Source: Tistlia consotensis USBA 355 (GTDB lineage Bacteria > Pseudomonadota > Alphaproteobacteria > Kiloniellales > DSM-21159). From it: 64,000 nt of DNA. The translations under genes were made by a program, and so were the position numbers. The notes below the pieces were generated by a model that was not told where the DNA came from, did no database searches, and worked only from the letters and a program-made list of their open reading frames with translations. The DNA lies in the NCBI RefSeq assembly GCF_900177295.1, contig NZ_FWZX01000004.1, positions 248,001 to 312,000 on the forward strand, read 5' to 3'. Position 1 is the first letter of the stretch. The number at the start of each line of letters is the position of its first letter. Shown piece after piece: positions 39,255 to 51,192 of this stretch.

Positions 39255-39279
39255 GCGGGGTCCGGCGCTCCCGCGCGGT

Positions 39280-39297
39280 CGTTCCGTGAGCGGAACG
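39280..39297. terminator. Short hairpin between convergent lysR and radical-SAM genes
   Basis: CGTTCCG-TGAG-CGGAACG, a perfect 7-bp stem and 4-nt loop between two converging stops. No T-tract, so only a weak terminator call. Confidence 0.4.
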
Positions 39298-39298
39298 C

Positions 39299-41050
39299 CT
39301 ACTCCGCCGCCTGCACCTTGCCGACGTCCGGCGCCCCGTAGGTCTTGGCGATGCGGCCGGCGTGGGTCTGCATCAGCTCGGTCTGCAGCTCCTCCTCGTC
39401 GGTGACCGGGGTCAGCGCGGTGTCGCGGTAGTCACGCACCGTCGGGTCCTTCTTGAGGGCGCGGCGGATGCGCCAGAAGGCCCAGAGGATGGCCAGCCAG
39501 CGGCCGTGGTCGCGGACGGTCTCCCAGACCCGGCGCGGGAAGAAGACCAGCGGGTTCTCGCGGCCCAGGCTCGGCCGGCGCTGGCTCCAGACCTTGCGGC
39601 GGAACCAGCCGCCCTGCAGCGGATGCACCTTCTCGACCTTGGTGCAGCCGTAGAACCAGAGCATCAGGAACATCATGTTGCCGACGTTCATCCGGCAGGC
39701 CGCGGCCCGGCGCAGGATCGTCTCGACGTGGGCCAGGGTGTAGTAGCGGTCCCAGGCCTCGTGATAGATGCCCTGCAGCGCCTCGGCCGACATGGTCTGG
39801 TGCGCCGTGGTGACGTGCTCCAGGTCGTAGATGTTCATGTCGGGGTCCATCCAGACGCCGGCCTTGTGCAGGCGCTGGTGGTCCTCCGAGCCGGGCAGCG
39901 GCGTCAGGATGAAGAACTCCAGCAGGTCGATCGGCAGCTCGTCCTGGATGATCTCGATGTCGCGCCGGATCTTCTCCGGCGTGTCGGCCGGGAAGCCCAG
40001 GATGTAGCCGGCGTAGGTCAGCACGCCCTGCGCCTTCCAGGCCTGGAGCATCTTGCGATACTCCCAGATCTTGTTCTGGCGCTTCTTGGCGGCGGTCAGG
40101 TTCTCCGGGTTGATGTTCTCGAGGCCCAGGAAGACCCGCTTCACGCCGGCGCGCGCGCACTTCTCGATGAAGCCCGGGATGCGGTGGCACAGCGTGTCGA
40201 CCTGGATGACGATCGAGAACTTCAGGCCCTCGCCCTCGCGCAGCTGGATCAGCCGGTCGACCAGCTCCTCCCAGTGCTTGTTGCGGGCGAAGTTGTCGTC
40301 GGTGATGAAGAAGCGCTTGACCCCCTGGGCCAGGTTGGCGCGCACGATCTTCTCGACGTCGTCGGGGCTGCGGAAGCGGCTCTTGCGGCCCTGGACGTTG
40401 ATGATCGTACAGAAGGAGCACTGGAAGGGGCAGCCGCGCCCGGCGTCGAAGGTGGTGTGCGCGCCGGCGGTGCGCGCCACGACCTCGGCCGGCAGGAAGG
40501 GCACGACCGAGCCCTCAAGGCCCGGCAGGTCGTCCATGTAGTTGTAGAGCGGCTTCAGCCGGCCGGCGAAGGCGTCCTTCAGGACCTGCTCCAGGCGTCC
40601 CTCGGCCTCGCCGGCGAAGAGCGAGATGCCGAGGTCCTGGGCCGCGCGGATGTCCGGCGGCAGCTCGGGCAGCATGGCCAGGCAGCCCGAGACGTGGAAG
40701 CCGCCGATCGCGACCTGGATGCCGGCCTCGCGCAGCGGCCGAGCCAGGTCGACGGCGCGCGGGAACTGGTTCGACTGCACCCCGACCAGCGCGACCAGTC
40801 CGGCGCCGTCGCGCCGGATGTCGCGGATCACCTTCTTCAGCGGCACGACGCTGTTGGTCTCGTCGTAGGCCTCGAGGACCAGCTCGACGTCCGGCCCCAG
40901 CGCCTGGCGCGCGGCGACGTCGCTGGCCAGGCCGTAGAGCTGGGCCAGCGTGTTCGAGGGGATTGCCGCGCGCAGCCACTGGATCGGGTAGCCGTCGTCG
41001 TCGTAGTGCGTCGGCTTGATCATCACGAAGCGGAAGCGCTTGCGGGCCAT
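39299..41050 (-). CDS. B12-binding-domain radical SAM protein
   Basis: A 583-residue protein. An N-terminal cobalamin-binding-like Rossmann domain (about 10-180) carries FVMIKPTHYDDDGYPIQWLR and VALVGVQSNQFPRAVDLARPL. The radical SAM core has the cluster motif RGCPFQCSFC, then ITDDNFARNKHWEEL and FLGLENINPENL. The last ~150 residues are helical and basic with several aromatic stretches, perhaps membrane-associated. Such class B radical SAM enzymes usually methylate unreactive carbons or act in lipid/hopanoid-like modification; the substrate here is unknown. ATG 41050 (MARKRFRFVM) is preceded by GGGAA; the frame is open to 41131. Confidence 0.86.
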   Translation of the reverse strand: MARKRFRFVMIKPTHYDDDGYPIQWLRAAIPSNTLAQLYGLASDVAARQALGPDVELVLEAYDETNSVVPLKKVIRDIRRDGAGLVALVGVQSNQFPRAVDLARPLREAGIQVAIGGFHVSGCLAMLPELPPDIRAAQDLGISLFAGEAEGRLEQVLKDAFAGRLKPLYNYMDDLPGLEGSVVPFLPAEVVARTAGAHTTFDAGRGCPFQCSFCTIINVQGRKSRFRSPDDVEKIVRANLAQGVKRFFITDDNFARNKHWEELVDRLIQLREGEGLKFSIVIQVDTLCHRIPGFIEKCARAGVKRVFLGLENINPENLTAAKKRQNKIWEYRKMLQAWKAQGVLTYAGYILGFPADTPEKIRRDIEIIQDELPIDLLEFFILTPLPGSEDHQRLHKAGVWMDPDMNIYDLEHVTTAHQTMSAEALQGIYHEAWDRYYTLAHVETILRRAAACRMNVGNMMFLMLWFYGCTKVEKVHPLQGGWFRRKVWSQRRPSLGRENPLVFFPRRVWETVRDHGRWLAILWAFWRIRRALKKDPTVRDYRDTALTPVTDEEELQTELMQTHAGRIAKTYGAPDVGKVQAAE

Positions 41051-41150
41051 GCCTGTTCCCTGTCCGGGTGCGAGGGGTCTGCGGCGTCGTCGAGGCGGTT
41101 CCAGCCTAGGCGAGGGGTGGAGCGCCGGCAAGGAAAGGCCGGCGCCCGCC

Positions 41151-42716
41151 TCAGTGCCGGAAGTGGCGCATCCCGGTGAAGACCATGGCCAGGCCCTTGT
41201 CGTCGGCGGCGGCGATGACCTCGCTGTCGCGCATCGAGCCGCCCGGCTGGATCACCGCGGTGACGCCGGCCTCGGCGGCGGCCAGCAGGCCGTCGGCGAA
41301 GGGGAAGAAGGCGTCGGAGGCGACGACCGCGCCCTCGGTCGCCCGCTCGCCCAGGGCCTCGCGGGCCTTGCGCGCGGCGATGCGTGAGGAATCGACGCGG
41401 CTCATCTGGCCGGCGCCGACGCCGACCGTGGCGCCCTCCTTGGCGTAGACGATGGCGTTCGACTTGACGTGCTTGGCGACCCGGAAGGCGAACAGCAGGT
41501 CGTTGAGCTCGGCCTCGCTGGGCGCCCGCTTGGTCACCACCTCCAGGCGGTCGCGGGCGACCCGGCCGTTGTCGCGGCCCTGCAGCAGGAAGCCGCCGGA
41601 CAGCGACTTGAAGGTCCAGCCGGGCGCCGCGGGGTCGGGCAGGGCGCCGGTCGCCAGGACGCGCAGGTTCCGCCGGGCGGCCAGCAGCGCCGCCGCCTCG
41701 TCCTCGACCTCGGGCGCGATCACGACCTCGGCGAAGAGCTCGGCGATCCTGGCGGCGGTCGCGGCGTCGAGCGCCCGGTTCAGGGCGACGATGCCGCCGT
41801 AGGCGCTGACCGGGTCGCAGGCCAGGGCGCGGCCGTAGGCGGCCTCCAGGCTGTCTGCCTCGGCGACGCCGCAGGGATTGGCGTGCTTGACGATGACCAC
41901 GGCCGGCCGCTCGAACTCGGCGACCGCCTCGAAGGCGGCGTCGGTGTCGTTGAGGTTGTTGTAGCTCAGCTGCTTGCCCTGCAGCTGGCGCGCCGTGGCG
42001 ACGCCCGGCCGCGACTCGCCGCTGCGGTAGAAGGCGGCGGCCTGGTGCGGGTTCTCGCCATAGCGCAGCGGCTCGCCGCGCCGCCCGGCGATGGTCAGCT
42101 CGGCCGGGAAGTCGTCGCCGAGCTGCCCTGCGAACCAGCCGGAGATCGCGGCGTCGTAGGCCGCGGTGTGGGCGTAGGCCTTGGCGGCCAGGCGCTTCCG
42201 CTCCTCGGCCCCGGTGTTGCCGCCGGCCTCGATCGCCGCGGCCGCCGCCTCGTAGTCGGCCGGGTCGGTCAGCACCGTGACGTGGGCGTGGTTCTTGGCG
42301 GCGGCGCGCAGCAGGGCCGGACCGCCGATGTCGATGTTCTCGATGCAGGTCTCGAAGTCGGCGCCCTTCGCCACGGTCTCGCGGAAGGGATAGAGGTTGA
42401 CGACCAGGAGGCCGATCGGCGCGATGCCGTGCTGTTCCATCTGCGCCCGGTGGGCCGGCAGGTCCGGCCGGCCGAGCAGGCCGCCGTGGATCTTCGGCTG
42501 CAGGGTCTTGACCCGGCCGTCCAGGATCTCGGGGAAGCCGGTGTAGTCGGCGACCTCGACGACGGCGAGCCCGGCCTCCCGGAGCGTCCGCGCCGAGCCG
42601 CCGGTCGAGAGCAGCTCGACGCCGGCGGCGGCCAGTCGGCGGGCCAGCTCGACCAGCCCGGTCTTGTCGGACACCGACAGCAGGGCGCGCTCGATCCTCG
42701 GCGGGGTCATGCTCAT
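41151..42716 (-). CDS. purH: Bifunctional AICAR transformylase / IMP cyclohydrolase PurH
   Basis: A 521-residue enzyme catalysing the last two steps of IMP synthesis. The N-terminal cyclohydrolase has [33 protein letters not shown] and [15 protein letters not shown]. The C-terminal transformylase has [28 protein letters not shown], and [31 protein letters not shown]. It ends in the conserved GMRHFRH. GAGGAG precedes the first of two nearby ATGs. Length is as usual (about 525). Confidence 0.98.
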   Translation of the reverse strand: MSMTPPRIERALLSVSDKTGLVELARRLAAAGVELLSTGGSARTLREAGLAVVEVADYTGFPEILDGRVKTLQPKIHGGLLGRPDLPAHRAQMEQHGIAPIGLLVVNLYPFRETVAKGADFETCIENIDIGGPALLRAAAKNHAHVTVLTDPADYEAAAAAIEAGGNTGAEERKRLAAKAYAHTAAYDAAISGWFAGQLGDDFPAELTIAGRRGEPLRYGENPHQAAAFYRSGESRPGVATARQLQGKQLSYNNLNDTDAAFEAVAEFERPAVVIVKHANPCGVAEADSLEAAYGRALACDPVSAYGGIVALNRALDAATAARIAELFAEVVIAPEVEDEAAALLAARRNLRVLATGALPDPAAPGWTFKSLSGGFLLQGRDNGRVARDRLEVVTKRAPSEAELNDLLFAFRVAKHVKSNAIVYAKEGATVGVGAGQMSRVDSSRIAARKAREALGERATEGAVVASDAFFPFADGLLAAAEAGVTAVIQPGGSMRDSEVIAAADDKGLAMVFTGMRHFRH

Positions 42717-42768
42717 GGAACTCCTCGGCAGCTCGAAGGAAGGGTCGGAAAGGGCTTGGACGGGGACA

Positions 42769-44733
42769 CTACTGGGCGGCGGCCGGCTTGCTGCCCGCGT
42801 CCGGCCGCGCGGCCGTCGGGGTGGCCAGCGTCGCCTCGGGCACCAGGCGCTGCAGCAGCTCGATCAGCGTGCCGCGCTGGCGCTTGCGCACGGCGTCGGC
42901 CAGCTCGTCGAGGGCGCGCGCCAGCAGGGCCGGGTCCGCGGTGCGCGGCGCGGCGAGCAGCAGGCCGGGCTGGCCGGTCGGCACCGGCGGCTCGGCGTCG
43001 TGGAACAGCTCCTCGAACAGCTTCTCGCCGGGGCGCAGGCCGGTGAAGACGATGCCGACCTCCTCGTAGGGCTTCTTGCCGGCCAGGCGGATCATCTGCT
43101 CGGCCAGCTCGACGATGCGCACCGGCTTGCCCATGTCGAGCACGAAGATGCGCCCGGCGGCGTCGCCTGCCGATTCCGTGCCCAGGGCGGCGGCCTGCAG
43201 GATCAGCCGCACCGCCTCGCGGATCGTCATGAAGTAGCGGGTCATGTCCGGATGGGTCACGGTCAGCGGCCCGCCGGCGGCGAGCTGGCGCTGGAACAGC
43301 GGCACGACCGAGCCGGTCGAGCCGAGCACGTTGCCGAAGCGCACGGTGATGAAGTGGGTGCCGGGCCCGCCGCCCTGGCGGCCCTCCAGGTCGAGGGCCT
43401 GGCAGTAGCACTCGGCGAGGCGCTTGGTCGCGCCCATCACGCTCGAGGGATTGATCGCCTTGTCGGTGGAGACCAGCACCATGGTGCCGACGCCGTGCCG
43501 CCGGCAGGCGTCGGCGACGGTGCGGGTGCCCAGGCTGTTGGTCAGCACGCCTTCCTCGGGGTTCTCCTCGACCAGCGGCACGTGCTTCAGCGCCGCGGCG
43601 TGGAACACCAGCTCGGGCCCGACCTCCGCGAAGACCGTCTCGATCGCCCCGGCGTCGCGCACGTCGGCGATGCGCGCCAGGCGCGGCAGGGTCGGGCGCG
43701 TGTCGGCCAGCTCGCGGTCGATGGTGTAGAGGTTGAACTCCGAGGCCTCGACCAGCACCAGCAGGGCCGGCTCCAGGGCGGCGAGCTGGCGCACCAGCTC
43801 GCTGCCGATCGAGCCGCCGGCACCGGTGACCAGCACGCGCCGGCCCCTGACCAGGCGGGTCGGCGGCTCCGGGTCGAGCACGGTCTGCGGCCGGCGCAGC
43901 AGGTCCTCGACCGCGACCGGCCGCAGGTCGGCGGTCTCGCCCTGGCTGAGGTCCGACAGGCGCGGCACCCGGGCCAGGGTCAGGCCGTGGCCGTCGGCGA
44001 AGGCGAGCAGCCCGGTCAGCGCCTCGCGGCCGAGCGGCCGGGTCAGCACCAGGCGCTGCGGCCGGCGGCCGCTGCGCTGCTCGGCCAGCTCGACGATGCG
44101 GCCGATCTCGTCGAGCCGGCCGAGCACCGGGACGTTGCGGATCGAGCGGCCGACGCGCTTGCCCTTGAGGTCGACGATGCCGACCACCTCGTAGGGCGCA
44201 TGGCGGTCGCGGGCGGCGTTGCGGATGAACTCGTCGGCCTCGTCGCCGGCGCCGATCAGCAGCACCGGCACGCGCAGGTGCGCGTCGCGCTCCATCAGGT
44301 GCTCGGTCGAGCGGTACTTGAACAGCTGGTAGAGCAGGCGCGGGCCGGCCAGCAGGCTGCACAGCACGAACCAGTTGATCGCCAGGGCCGAGCGCGGATA
44401 GGCCTCCAGGCGGGTCATCATGAAGGTGACCAGCAGGAACAGCGCCAGCGCCAGGCTGACCGCGCGGACGATCGCCACCAGGTCGTTGAGCGAGGCGTAG
44501 CGCCAGATGCCGCGATAGAGGCCGCTCATCAGGAAGACGCCGGCGCAGCACAGGGTATAGACGCCGAGCGAGGGCAGCAGGTCGCGCTGCAGGCGGACCA
44601 GGCCGAAGTGGCCCTCGCGCAGATAGAGCGCCAGCCCGAAGGCGAGCAGGGCCATCGCCAGATCGTGCAGGAAGGCGATCGACGCCTTGACGCGAAAGCT
44701 GCGCAGCCGTTCCATCGAGCTCGGGCGCTCCAT
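42769..44733 (-). CDS. Membrane NDP-sugar 4,6-dehydratase (WbpM/CapD/PglF family)
   Basis: A 654-residue protein: about four transmembrane helices in the first 150 residues, a CoA-binding-like Rossmann domain ([16 protein letters not shown]), then a SDR dehydratase domain with [19 protein letters not shown] and [19 protein letters not shown]. The usual YxxxK is replaced by M-x-x-x-K, the mark of large WbpM-type C6-dehydratases/C5-epimerases that begin bacillosamine, QuiNAc or FucNAc-type sugar synthesis. ATG 44733 is used; the TTG just upstream is less likely. With the adjacent glycosyl-phosphate transferase it initiates surface-polysaccharide assembly. Confidence 0.9.
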   Translation of the reverse strand: MERPSSMERLRSFRVKASIAFLHDLAMALLAFGLALYLREGHFGLVRLQRDLLPSLGVYTLCCAGVFLMSGLYRGIWRYASLNDLVAIVRAVSLALALFLLVTFMMTRLEAYPRSALAINWFVLCSLLAGPRLLYQLFKYRSTEHLMERDAHLRVPVLLIGAGDEADEFIRNAARDRHAPYEVVGIVDLKGKRVGRSIRNVPVLGRLDEIGRIVELAEQRSGRRPQRLVLTRPLGREALTGLLAFADGHGLTLARVPRLSDLSQGETADLRPVAVEDLLRRPQTVLDPEPPTRLVRGRRVLVTGAGGSIGSELVRQLAALEPALLVLVEASEFNLYTIDRELADTRPTLPRLARIADVRDAGAIETVFAEVGPELVFHAAALKHVPLVEENPEEGVLTNSLGTRTVADACRRHGVGTMVLVSTDKAINPSSVMGATKRLAECYCQALDLEGRQGGGPGTHFITVRFGNVLGSTGSVVPLFQRQLAAGGPLTVTHPDMTRYFMTIREAVRLILQAAALGTESAGDAAGRIFVLDMGKPVRIVELAEQMIRLAGKKPYEEVGIVFTGLRPGEKLFEELFHDAEPPVPTGQPGLLLAAPRTADPALLARALDELADAVRKRQRGTLIELLQRLVPEATLATPTAARPDAGSKPAAAQ

Positions 44734-44856
44734 CAACCCATCGGGCCGGCAATCCGTCGAATCGGCAACTCCGTCCGGACGGACCGCCCGGTCCTTCCGC
44801 CCGCCTGCCGTTGCCGTGCCGATGCGCTGAGGCCTTAGCAGGCGCCGCCCGCGCCT

Positions 44857-45915
44857 TCAAGCGTGCTGACCGGCCCCCGCCTGCCGCGCCCGGCCGCGCG
44901 CGAGCCGGCGCAGCAGCCAGGCAACCAGCAGAGCGGCCGCGGCCAGGGCGGTCCAGGGGCCGAGCCGGCCGGCCAGCAGGGCGAGCACGATCAGGCCGGC
45001 ATCGACGAATCCGATCAGGCGCGCGACCGCGGCGTGGCTCAGGCCGCGCTGCACGGCGCGCTGGTAGAAGTGCTCGCGGTGGGCGCGCCAGACCCGCTCG
45101 CGGCGCGCGGCCCGGCGCAGCAGGGTGATCGTCGCGTCGCACCAGTAGTAGGCCGGCAGGATCAGCGCGGCGGCCCACTGCCCCTCGGCGGCGGCGAGCA
45201 GCAGCAGCCAGCCGAGCAGGAAACCGAGCGGCACCGAGCCGACGTCGCCCATGAAGATGCGCGCCGGCTGCCAGTTCCAGGCCAGGAAGCCGACCGCGGC
45301 GGCGGCGATCAGCAGTGCCAGGCCGGCCGGCAGCAGGGCGCCGCCGAGGCCGAACAGCAGGGCGATGCCGATGCCCAGGCCGGCGCTCTCGACCCCGGTG
45401 ATGCCGTCGATGCCATCCATGAAGTTGTAGAGGTTGACGAACCAGAGCCAGGCCAGGCCGGCGAGCAGCCGGTCGAGCCAGAACGGCAGCAGGCCCTGGA
45501 ACACCGGCCCGACGCCGCCCCCCGGGCCGTCGAGCAGGGCGAGGCCGGCGGCGACGGCGACGATCTGCGCCGCGAAGCGCGGCGCGGCGCCGAGGCTCAC
45601 CAGGTCGTCGACGAAGGAGATCGCCGCCAGCAGCAGGGCGCCGGACCAGATGATCCAGAGGCCGGCCGGCGGCGCCCCGCCTTGCCAGAGCAGCAGCAGC
45701 GGCCAGCCCAGCAGCAGGGCGCCGACGATCGCCAGCCCGCCGCCGCGCGGCGTCGGGTCGCTGTGGCTGGAGCGCTCGTTGGGCCGGTCGAGGATGCCGC
45801 GGCGGTGGAGCAGCCGGGCCAGCGCGCCGGTGCCGGCCAGCGACAGCAGGAAGACCAGCGCCAGCGTCGCGGCGAGCGGCAGCAGGTCGGACCAGGTCGA
45901 GGCTGTGGTCGGCAT
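44857..45915 (-). CDS. Undecaprenyl-phosphate sugar-1-phosphate transferase (WecA/MraY superfamily)
   Basis: A 352-residue polytopic enzyme (about eleven helices) that loads the first sugar phosphate on the lipid carrier. Family motifs: NERSSHSDPTPRGGGLAI, FVDDLVSLGA, the catalytic NFMDGIDGITG, IFMGDVGSVPLGF and the HREHFYQRAV loop near the C-terminus. The motif set matches WbpL/WecA-type glycosyltransferase family 4, which commonly partners with a WbpM-like dehydratase, here the next gene downstream. ATG 45915 has GGAG upstream; the open frame to 45951 adds only 12 residues. Confidence 0.92.
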   Translation of the reverse strand: MPTTASTWSDLLPLAATLALVFLLSLAGTGALARLLHRRGILDRPNERSSHSDPTPRGGGLAIVGALLLGWPLLLLWQGGAPPAGLWIIWSGALLLAAISFVDDLVSLGAAPRFAAQIVAVAAGLALLDGPGGGVGPVFQGLLPFWLDRLLAGLAWLWFVNLYNFMDGIDGITGVESAGLGIGIALLFGLGGALLPAGLALLIAAAAVGFLAWNWQPARIFMGDVGSVPLGFLLGWLLLLAAAEGQWAAALILPAYYWCDATITLLRRAARRERVWRAHREHFYQRAVQRGLSHAAVARLIGFVDAGLIVLALLAGRLGPWTALAAAALLVAWLLRRLARGRARQAGAGQHA

Positions 45916-45992
45916 GGCGCTCCGATTACCCGCTGGCCCGGCCGGCGGCAATCGCGAAACCCCGGGGGAAGCCGGCTGCGGCGCGATTCCGT

Positions 45993-46021
45993 TTGACCCG
46001 GCCGGTTCGCCTGCCTATTTT
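45993..46021 (+). promoter_or_regulatory. Sigma-70 promoter of the ffh-rpsP operon
   Basis: TTGACC (45993-45998), a 17-nt spacer and TATTTT (46016-46021). Predicted start near 46028, about 125 nt before ffh. The spacing and the -35 are close to ideal. Confidence 0.72.
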
Positions 46022-46152
46022 CCGCGCTCCACCGTCAGGATCGTCCTGCGGTTCCGAGGAGCCACGCCAGTCCGCGAGTGTCGCGCACTGGCGCGTTTTG
46101 CGTTGTCGCGCCGGCCGTCGCCGGCGGGTCCCAACCAAGCGAGGAAGCGCCG

Positions 46153-47579
<1,427 letters not shown>

Positions 47580-47583
<4 letters not shown>

Positions 47584-48407
47584 GCCGGCTCGACGGGATC
47601 ACCCTCGGCTACCGCGATCGTGCCCGCGCCCAGGCCTTCTATGCCGCGGCGCTGGCGCCGCTCGGCATGGGCGCGCTGGTCGAGCGTGAGGCCGAGGTCG
47701 GCTTCGGCCGGCCCGGCGCCGCACCGGTCGCCTGGCTGCTGAGGCCCTTCAACGGCCTGCCGCCGACCTGGGGCAACGGCACCCATGTCGCCTTCCTGGC
47801 CGGCTCGCGCGAGGCGGTCGAGGGCTTCTACAAGGCCGGCCTCGCGGCCGGCGGCCTCGACGAAGGCGCGCCGGGCCTGCGCCTGCACTATGCCGACGAC
47901 TACTACGCCGCCTACCTGCGCGATCCGGACGGCAACAAGCTGCAGGCCGTGCACTACCTCGGCGGCGACCCGGCGACCGTCGAGGCCGAGCCCTTCTCGC
48001 ACATCACGCTCGGCTGCAACGACCTGGAGCGCGGCCGCGCCTTCTACGATCCGGTCATGGCGTCGCTCGGCCTGGCGCGTGTCGTCGACGAGCCGGACCT
48101 CTCGTACGGCTACGGCCGCGCCGGCAGCCGGCTGCCCTGGGTCTACGCCCACCGCACCTTCGACGGCCGCCCGGCGACCTGGGCGAACGGCTTCGAGGTG
48201 GTCTGGCAGGCCGACGACCCCCGGCAGGTCGAGGCCTGGCACGCGGCGGGCCTGGCCAACGGCGGCTTCGACGAGGGTGCGCCGGGGCCGCGGTCCTATC
48301 GTCCGGGCTATTTCGGCGCCTACCTGCGCGACCCCGACGGCAACAAGCTTCACGCCTTCTGCCTCGCGGAAGGCCGGGACCCCTTGGTCCGCCCGACAAC
48401 CGAATAG
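47580..48407 (+). CDS. Two-domain VOC (glyoxalase/dioxygenase superfamily) protein
   Basis: A 275-residue protein made of two tandem VOC modules. Both contain a GITLG/HITLG opening, a central F-NG strand and a YAAYLRDPDGNKL / FGAYLRDPDGNKL ending. The second keeps the His (SHITLGC) expected of a metal site, the first has lost it (DGITLGY). Substrate unknown. Its ATG overlaps the ffh stop (ATGA, 47580-47583), an unusual insertion between ffh and rpsP; it is therefore co-translated with the translation-targeting operon. Confidence 0.85.
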
Positions 48408-48450
48408 CCAAACAACCGAATAGACAGCGTTCAAACGAGGAGCTCGAGAA

Positions 48451-48855
48451 ATGTCGATCAAGATCCGCCTGGCGCGCGGCGGTGCCAAGAAGCGCCCCTT
48501 CTACCAGATCGTTGTCGCCGACGCGCGCAGCCCGCGCGACGGCCGCTTCATCGAGCGGGTCGGCAGCTACAACCCGATGGTCCCCCAGGACCATCCGGAG
48601 CGCATCGTGCTGCGCGAGGAGCGCATCCGGCACTGGCTGTCCGTCGGCGCCCAGCCGACCGACCGCGTCGCGCGCTTCCTCGGCCAGGCCGAGATCATCG
48701 CCAAGCCGACCTACAAGGAGCAGCCGAAGAAGAGCGCGCCGAAGGCCAAGGCCCAGGAGCGCCTGAAGGAGCGCGAGGAGGCCGCGAAGGCTGCCGCCGA
48801 CGCCGCCGCGGAGCCTGCCGCGGCCCCGGCCGGGGAGGGCTCGGCCGAGGCGTAA
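48451..48855 (+). CDS. rpsP: 30S ribosomal protein S16
   Basis: A 134-residue bS16 that helps assemble the 5' domain of 16S r[29 protein letters not shown] is the conserved start, followed by [15 protein letters not shown] and [18 protein letters not shown]. The C-terminal 45 residues are a Lys/Glu/Ala-rich extension, common in alphaproteobacteria. GAGGAG precedes the ATG. Forms a run with rimM, trmD and rplS. Confidence 0.98.
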   Translation: MSIKIRLARGGAKKRPFYQIVVADARSPRDGRFIERVGSYNPMVPQDHPERIVLREERIRHWLSVGAQPTDRVARFLGQAEIIAKPTYKEQPKKSAPKAKAQERLKEREEAAKAAADAAAEPAAAPAGEGSAEA

Positions 48856-48888
48856 GCCGTCGGCCGCGACCTGTCCGGTGCCGATGCC

Positions 48889-49446
48889 ATGGCGCGCGAG
48901 CGGCTCTGCCTGGGCGCGATCGCCGGGGCCCATGGGGTCCGCGGCCTGGTCAAGCTGAAGAGCTTCACCGAGGTCCCGGAGTCCGTGGCGGCCTACGGTC
49001 CGCTCACCGACGAGTCCGGCAGCCGGACCTTCCGCCTCGCCGTCAAGGGGCGGGTCAAGGACCTGCTGCTGGCGGCGATCGAGGGCGTCGAGGACCGCGA
49101 CGCTGCCCAGGCCCTGCGCGGCACCCGGCTCTACGTCGAGCGCGACCGGCTGCCGTCGCCGGAGGATCCGGAGGAGTTCTACATCGCCGACCTGGTCGGG
49201 CTGGCGGTGGAGACGGCGGCGGGCGAGCGGCTCGGCCGGGTCAGCGACGTCGCCGACCACGGCGCCGGGGCGATCCTGGAGGTGACCCCCGAGACGGGGC
49301 CGGTCTTCGACCTGCCCTTCGTGCGGGCGGTGGTGCCGACGGTCGACCTGGCGGGCGGCCGGCTGATCGTCGAGCCGCCGGCGGAGACGGCCGGCGAGGC
49401 CGAGGCGGACGCGTCCGGCGAGGGGGCCGACGATGGGCGGGAGTGA
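48889..49446 (+). CDS. rimM: Ribosome maturation factor RimM
   Basis: A 185-residue assembly factor for the 30S head. N-terminal LCLGAIAGAHGVRGLVKLKSF is the RimM signature; the PRC-barrel half has EFYIADLVGLAVETAAGERLG and ILEVTPETGPVFDLPFVRAVVPTVD. The tail is acidic. It lies 33 bp after rpsP and 96 bp before trmD, the canonical order. Confidence 0.97.
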   Translation: MARERLCLGAIAGAHGVRGLVKLKSFTEVPESVAAYGPLTDESGSRTFRLAVKGRVKDLLLAAIEGVEDRDAAQALRGTRLYVERDRLPSPEDPEEFYIADLVGLAVETAAGERLGRVSDVADHGAGAILEVTPETGPVFDLPFVRAVVPTVDLAGGRLIVEPPAETAGEAEADASGEGADDGRE

Positions 49447-49542
49447 GCGGCCGGGAAGTCGCGCCGTGCGGTTGCGGAAGGGCTGGACAAAGCGCTGCCG
49501 AACCGCCATAAAGCGCGCCTTCCGGCGGAACGGCGGCGACCG

Positions 49543-50295
49543 ATGAGCGTGCCTGGGACCGAGCCCCGCGACCAGGGGGCGCCCTGGACCGCATCGGTCC
49601 TGACGATCTTCCCGGAAGCCTTTCCGGGCATCCTGGGTCTCAGCCTCGCCGGCCGGGCCCTGGAGCGCGGGATCTGGCGGCTCGAGGTCTCGGACATCCG
49701 CGACTTCGCCCTGGACCGGCACCGCTCGGTCGACGATTCGCCGTTCGGCGGCGGCGCCGGGATGGTGATGCGGCCGGACGTGGTCGATGCGGCGCTGGCA
49801 GGCGTCGCGGAGCGGCCGGGACCGCTGGTCTACCTGAGCCCGCGGGGCCGGCTCCTGGACCAGGAGCTGGTGCGCGAGCTGGCGGCGGGCCCGGGCGTGC
49901 GGCTGCTGTGCGGCCGCTACGAAGGCGTCGACGAGCGCGTGCTCGAGGCGCGGGGCGTTGCGGAGGTCAGCGTCGGCGACTACGTCCTGTCGGGCGGTGA
50001 GGTCGCGGCGCAGGTCCTCCTCGATGCCGTGGTGAGGCTGCTGCCGGGCGTCATGGGCAACGCCGAGAGCCCGGCGGAGGAGAGTTTCGAGCGGGGACTC
50101 CTGGAGTACCCGCAGTACACGCGTCCCGCCCTCTGGCAGGGACGGGCGGTACCGGAGGCCCTGGTCTCCGGCCATCATGCGCGGGTCCGGCAGTGGCGCC
50201 GGGAGCGTGCCGAGGAATTGACGAGACAGCGGCGCCCGGATCTCTGGAGCCGCTACCAGCAGGCCGCCGGAAGCGGTCGTGAGAGCAAGGATTAG
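49543..50295 (+). CDS. trmD: tRNA (guanine-37-N1)-methyltransferase TrmD
   Basis: A 250-residue SPOUT enzyme that makes m1G37 and prevents frameshifting. [25 protein letters not shown] opens the protein; the deep trefoil knot has [13 protein letters not shown] and [27 protein letters not shown], and the flexible helical end carries [10 protein letters not shown]. The first ~14 residues are an Asp/Gly-poor extension. Between rimM and rplS, the standard order. Confidence 0.98.
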   Translation: MSVPGTEPRDQGAPWTASVLTIFPEAFPGILGLSLAGRALERGIWRLEVSDIRDFALDRHRSVDDSPFGGGAGMVMRPDVVDAALAGVAERPGPLVYLSPRGRLLDQELVRELAAGPGVRLLCGRYEGVDERVLEARGVAEVSVGDYVLSGGEVAAQVLLDAVVRLLPGVMGNAESPAEESFERGLLEYPQYTRPALWQGRAVPEALVSGHHARVRQWRRERAEELTRQRRPDLWSRYQQAAGSGRESKD

Positions 50296-50307
50296 GGACC
50301 CAAGGCC

Positions 50308-50751
50308 ATGAACGTGATCCAGCAGCTCGAGCAGGAGCAGATCGACGCGCTGACCGCCCAGCGTGCGGTGCCTCAGTTCGCCCCGGGCGACACCCTGCGT
50401 GTCAACGTGAAGGTGGTCGAGGGAACCCGCGAGCGCGTGCAGGCCTTCGAGGGCGTCTGCATCGCCCGCAAGAATCGCGGCATCAACTCGAACTTCACGG
50501 TGCGCAAGATTTCCTACGGCGAGGGCGTCGAGCGTGTCTTCCCGCTGTACAGCCCGCGCATCGACTCGATCGAGGTCGTGCGTCGCGGCGACGTCCGGCG
50601 CGCCAAGCTCTACTACCTGCGCGGCCGCCGCGGTAAGTCGGCGCGCATCGCCGAGCAGACCACCGGCTCGAAGGCCAAGATCGCGCAGTCCGAGCGCGAG
50701 GCCGCCCTGGTCGCCAAGCAGGATGCCAAGGACGCCAAGGCCGGCGCCTGA
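50308..50751 (+). CDS. rplS: 50S ribosomal protein L19
   Basis: A 147-residue bL19 located at the subunit interface. [15 protein letters not shown] leads to [33 protein letters not shown] and the conserved [46 protein letters not shown] closes the core. A 25-residue Lys/Ala tail follows. It is 12 bp after trmD and the last gene before the terminator at 50913-50950. Confidence 0.98.
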   Translation: MNVIQQLEQEQIDALTAQRAVPQFAPGDTLRVNVKVVEGTRERVQAFEGVCIARKNRGINSNFTVRKISYGEGVERVFPLYSPRIDSIEVVRRGDVRRAKLYYLRGRRGKSARIAEQTTGSKAKIAQSEREAALVAKQDAKDAKAGA

Positions 50752-50912
50752 TCCGGCGGCGGCGCGAGCCACCCCTCACGGTGATTTGACGGGCGGCGGC
50801 CGGCCTGTCGGCCGACCGGGCTGACGGCGCGTGATCGCGCGGCCCCCTGCCCGGGCTGCGGCAAGCCGGCGCAGCGCGGGCACGCGCAGACAACTTCAGC
50901 GATGATCGTGTC

Positions 50913-50950
50913 GAACCGCCGGGGCAGAGCGCCCCGGCGGTTCTTCTTTT
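50913..50950 (+). terminator. Terminator of the ffh-rplS operon
   Basis: A perfect 13-bp stem (GAACCGCCGGGGC, 50913-50925, with 50931-50943), a 5-nt AGAGC loop and a run TTCTTCTTTT. The strongest intrinsic terminator in the window, about 160 bp after rplS. Confidence 0.92.
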
Positions 50951-51053
50951 CGTCCCCAAGCGGGCCCGGTTTCGTCCACTTGTGGTTCTTCCTACCCTGC
51001 CCGATTATACAACCGGGGGTTACGAGAACCCAAGGGTGCACGACAAAAAGACC

Positions 51054-51079
51054 GTCACAACCGTGCAAAGCCGCGCGTC
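51054..51079 (+). promoter_or_regulatory. Candidate ECF promoter of the sigma-factor gene (autoregulation)
   Basis: GTCACAA (51054-51060), a 15-nt spacer after TCACAA, then CGTC (51076-51079). It is on the plus strand about 115 bp before the sigma-factor start and matches the six minus-strand sites in front of the reb transcription units. Self-activation by the gene's own product is typical of ECF sigma factors. Confidence 0.72.
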
Positions 51080-51192
51080 GGCATTCCGGGAGACGCGTGG
51101 TCTCGGTCGCCTGACCCGGCCCTCCGCGGCTCCAGCCGAAAGCTTCGTCGAAGCCCTTAAGGGTTCACTGGCGCAGGGGGGCCTGACGGCTT

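Larger units (their letters stand above)
50752..51192 (+). other. Intergenic region rplS to sigma-factor gene
   Basis: This 441-bp gap holds the rplS-operon terminator (50913-50950), then a less GC-rich stretch around 50980-51060 and the candidate self-promoter of the sigma gene (51054-51079). I see no credible coding sequence; the two reading frames open here have no family features. Confidence 0.7.

Noticed and set aside
50976-51192. Short plus-strand frames between the rplS terminator and the sigma gene as a leader peptide.
   Set aside because: No ribosome site or recognisable composition; the frames are short and cross the candidate promoter.
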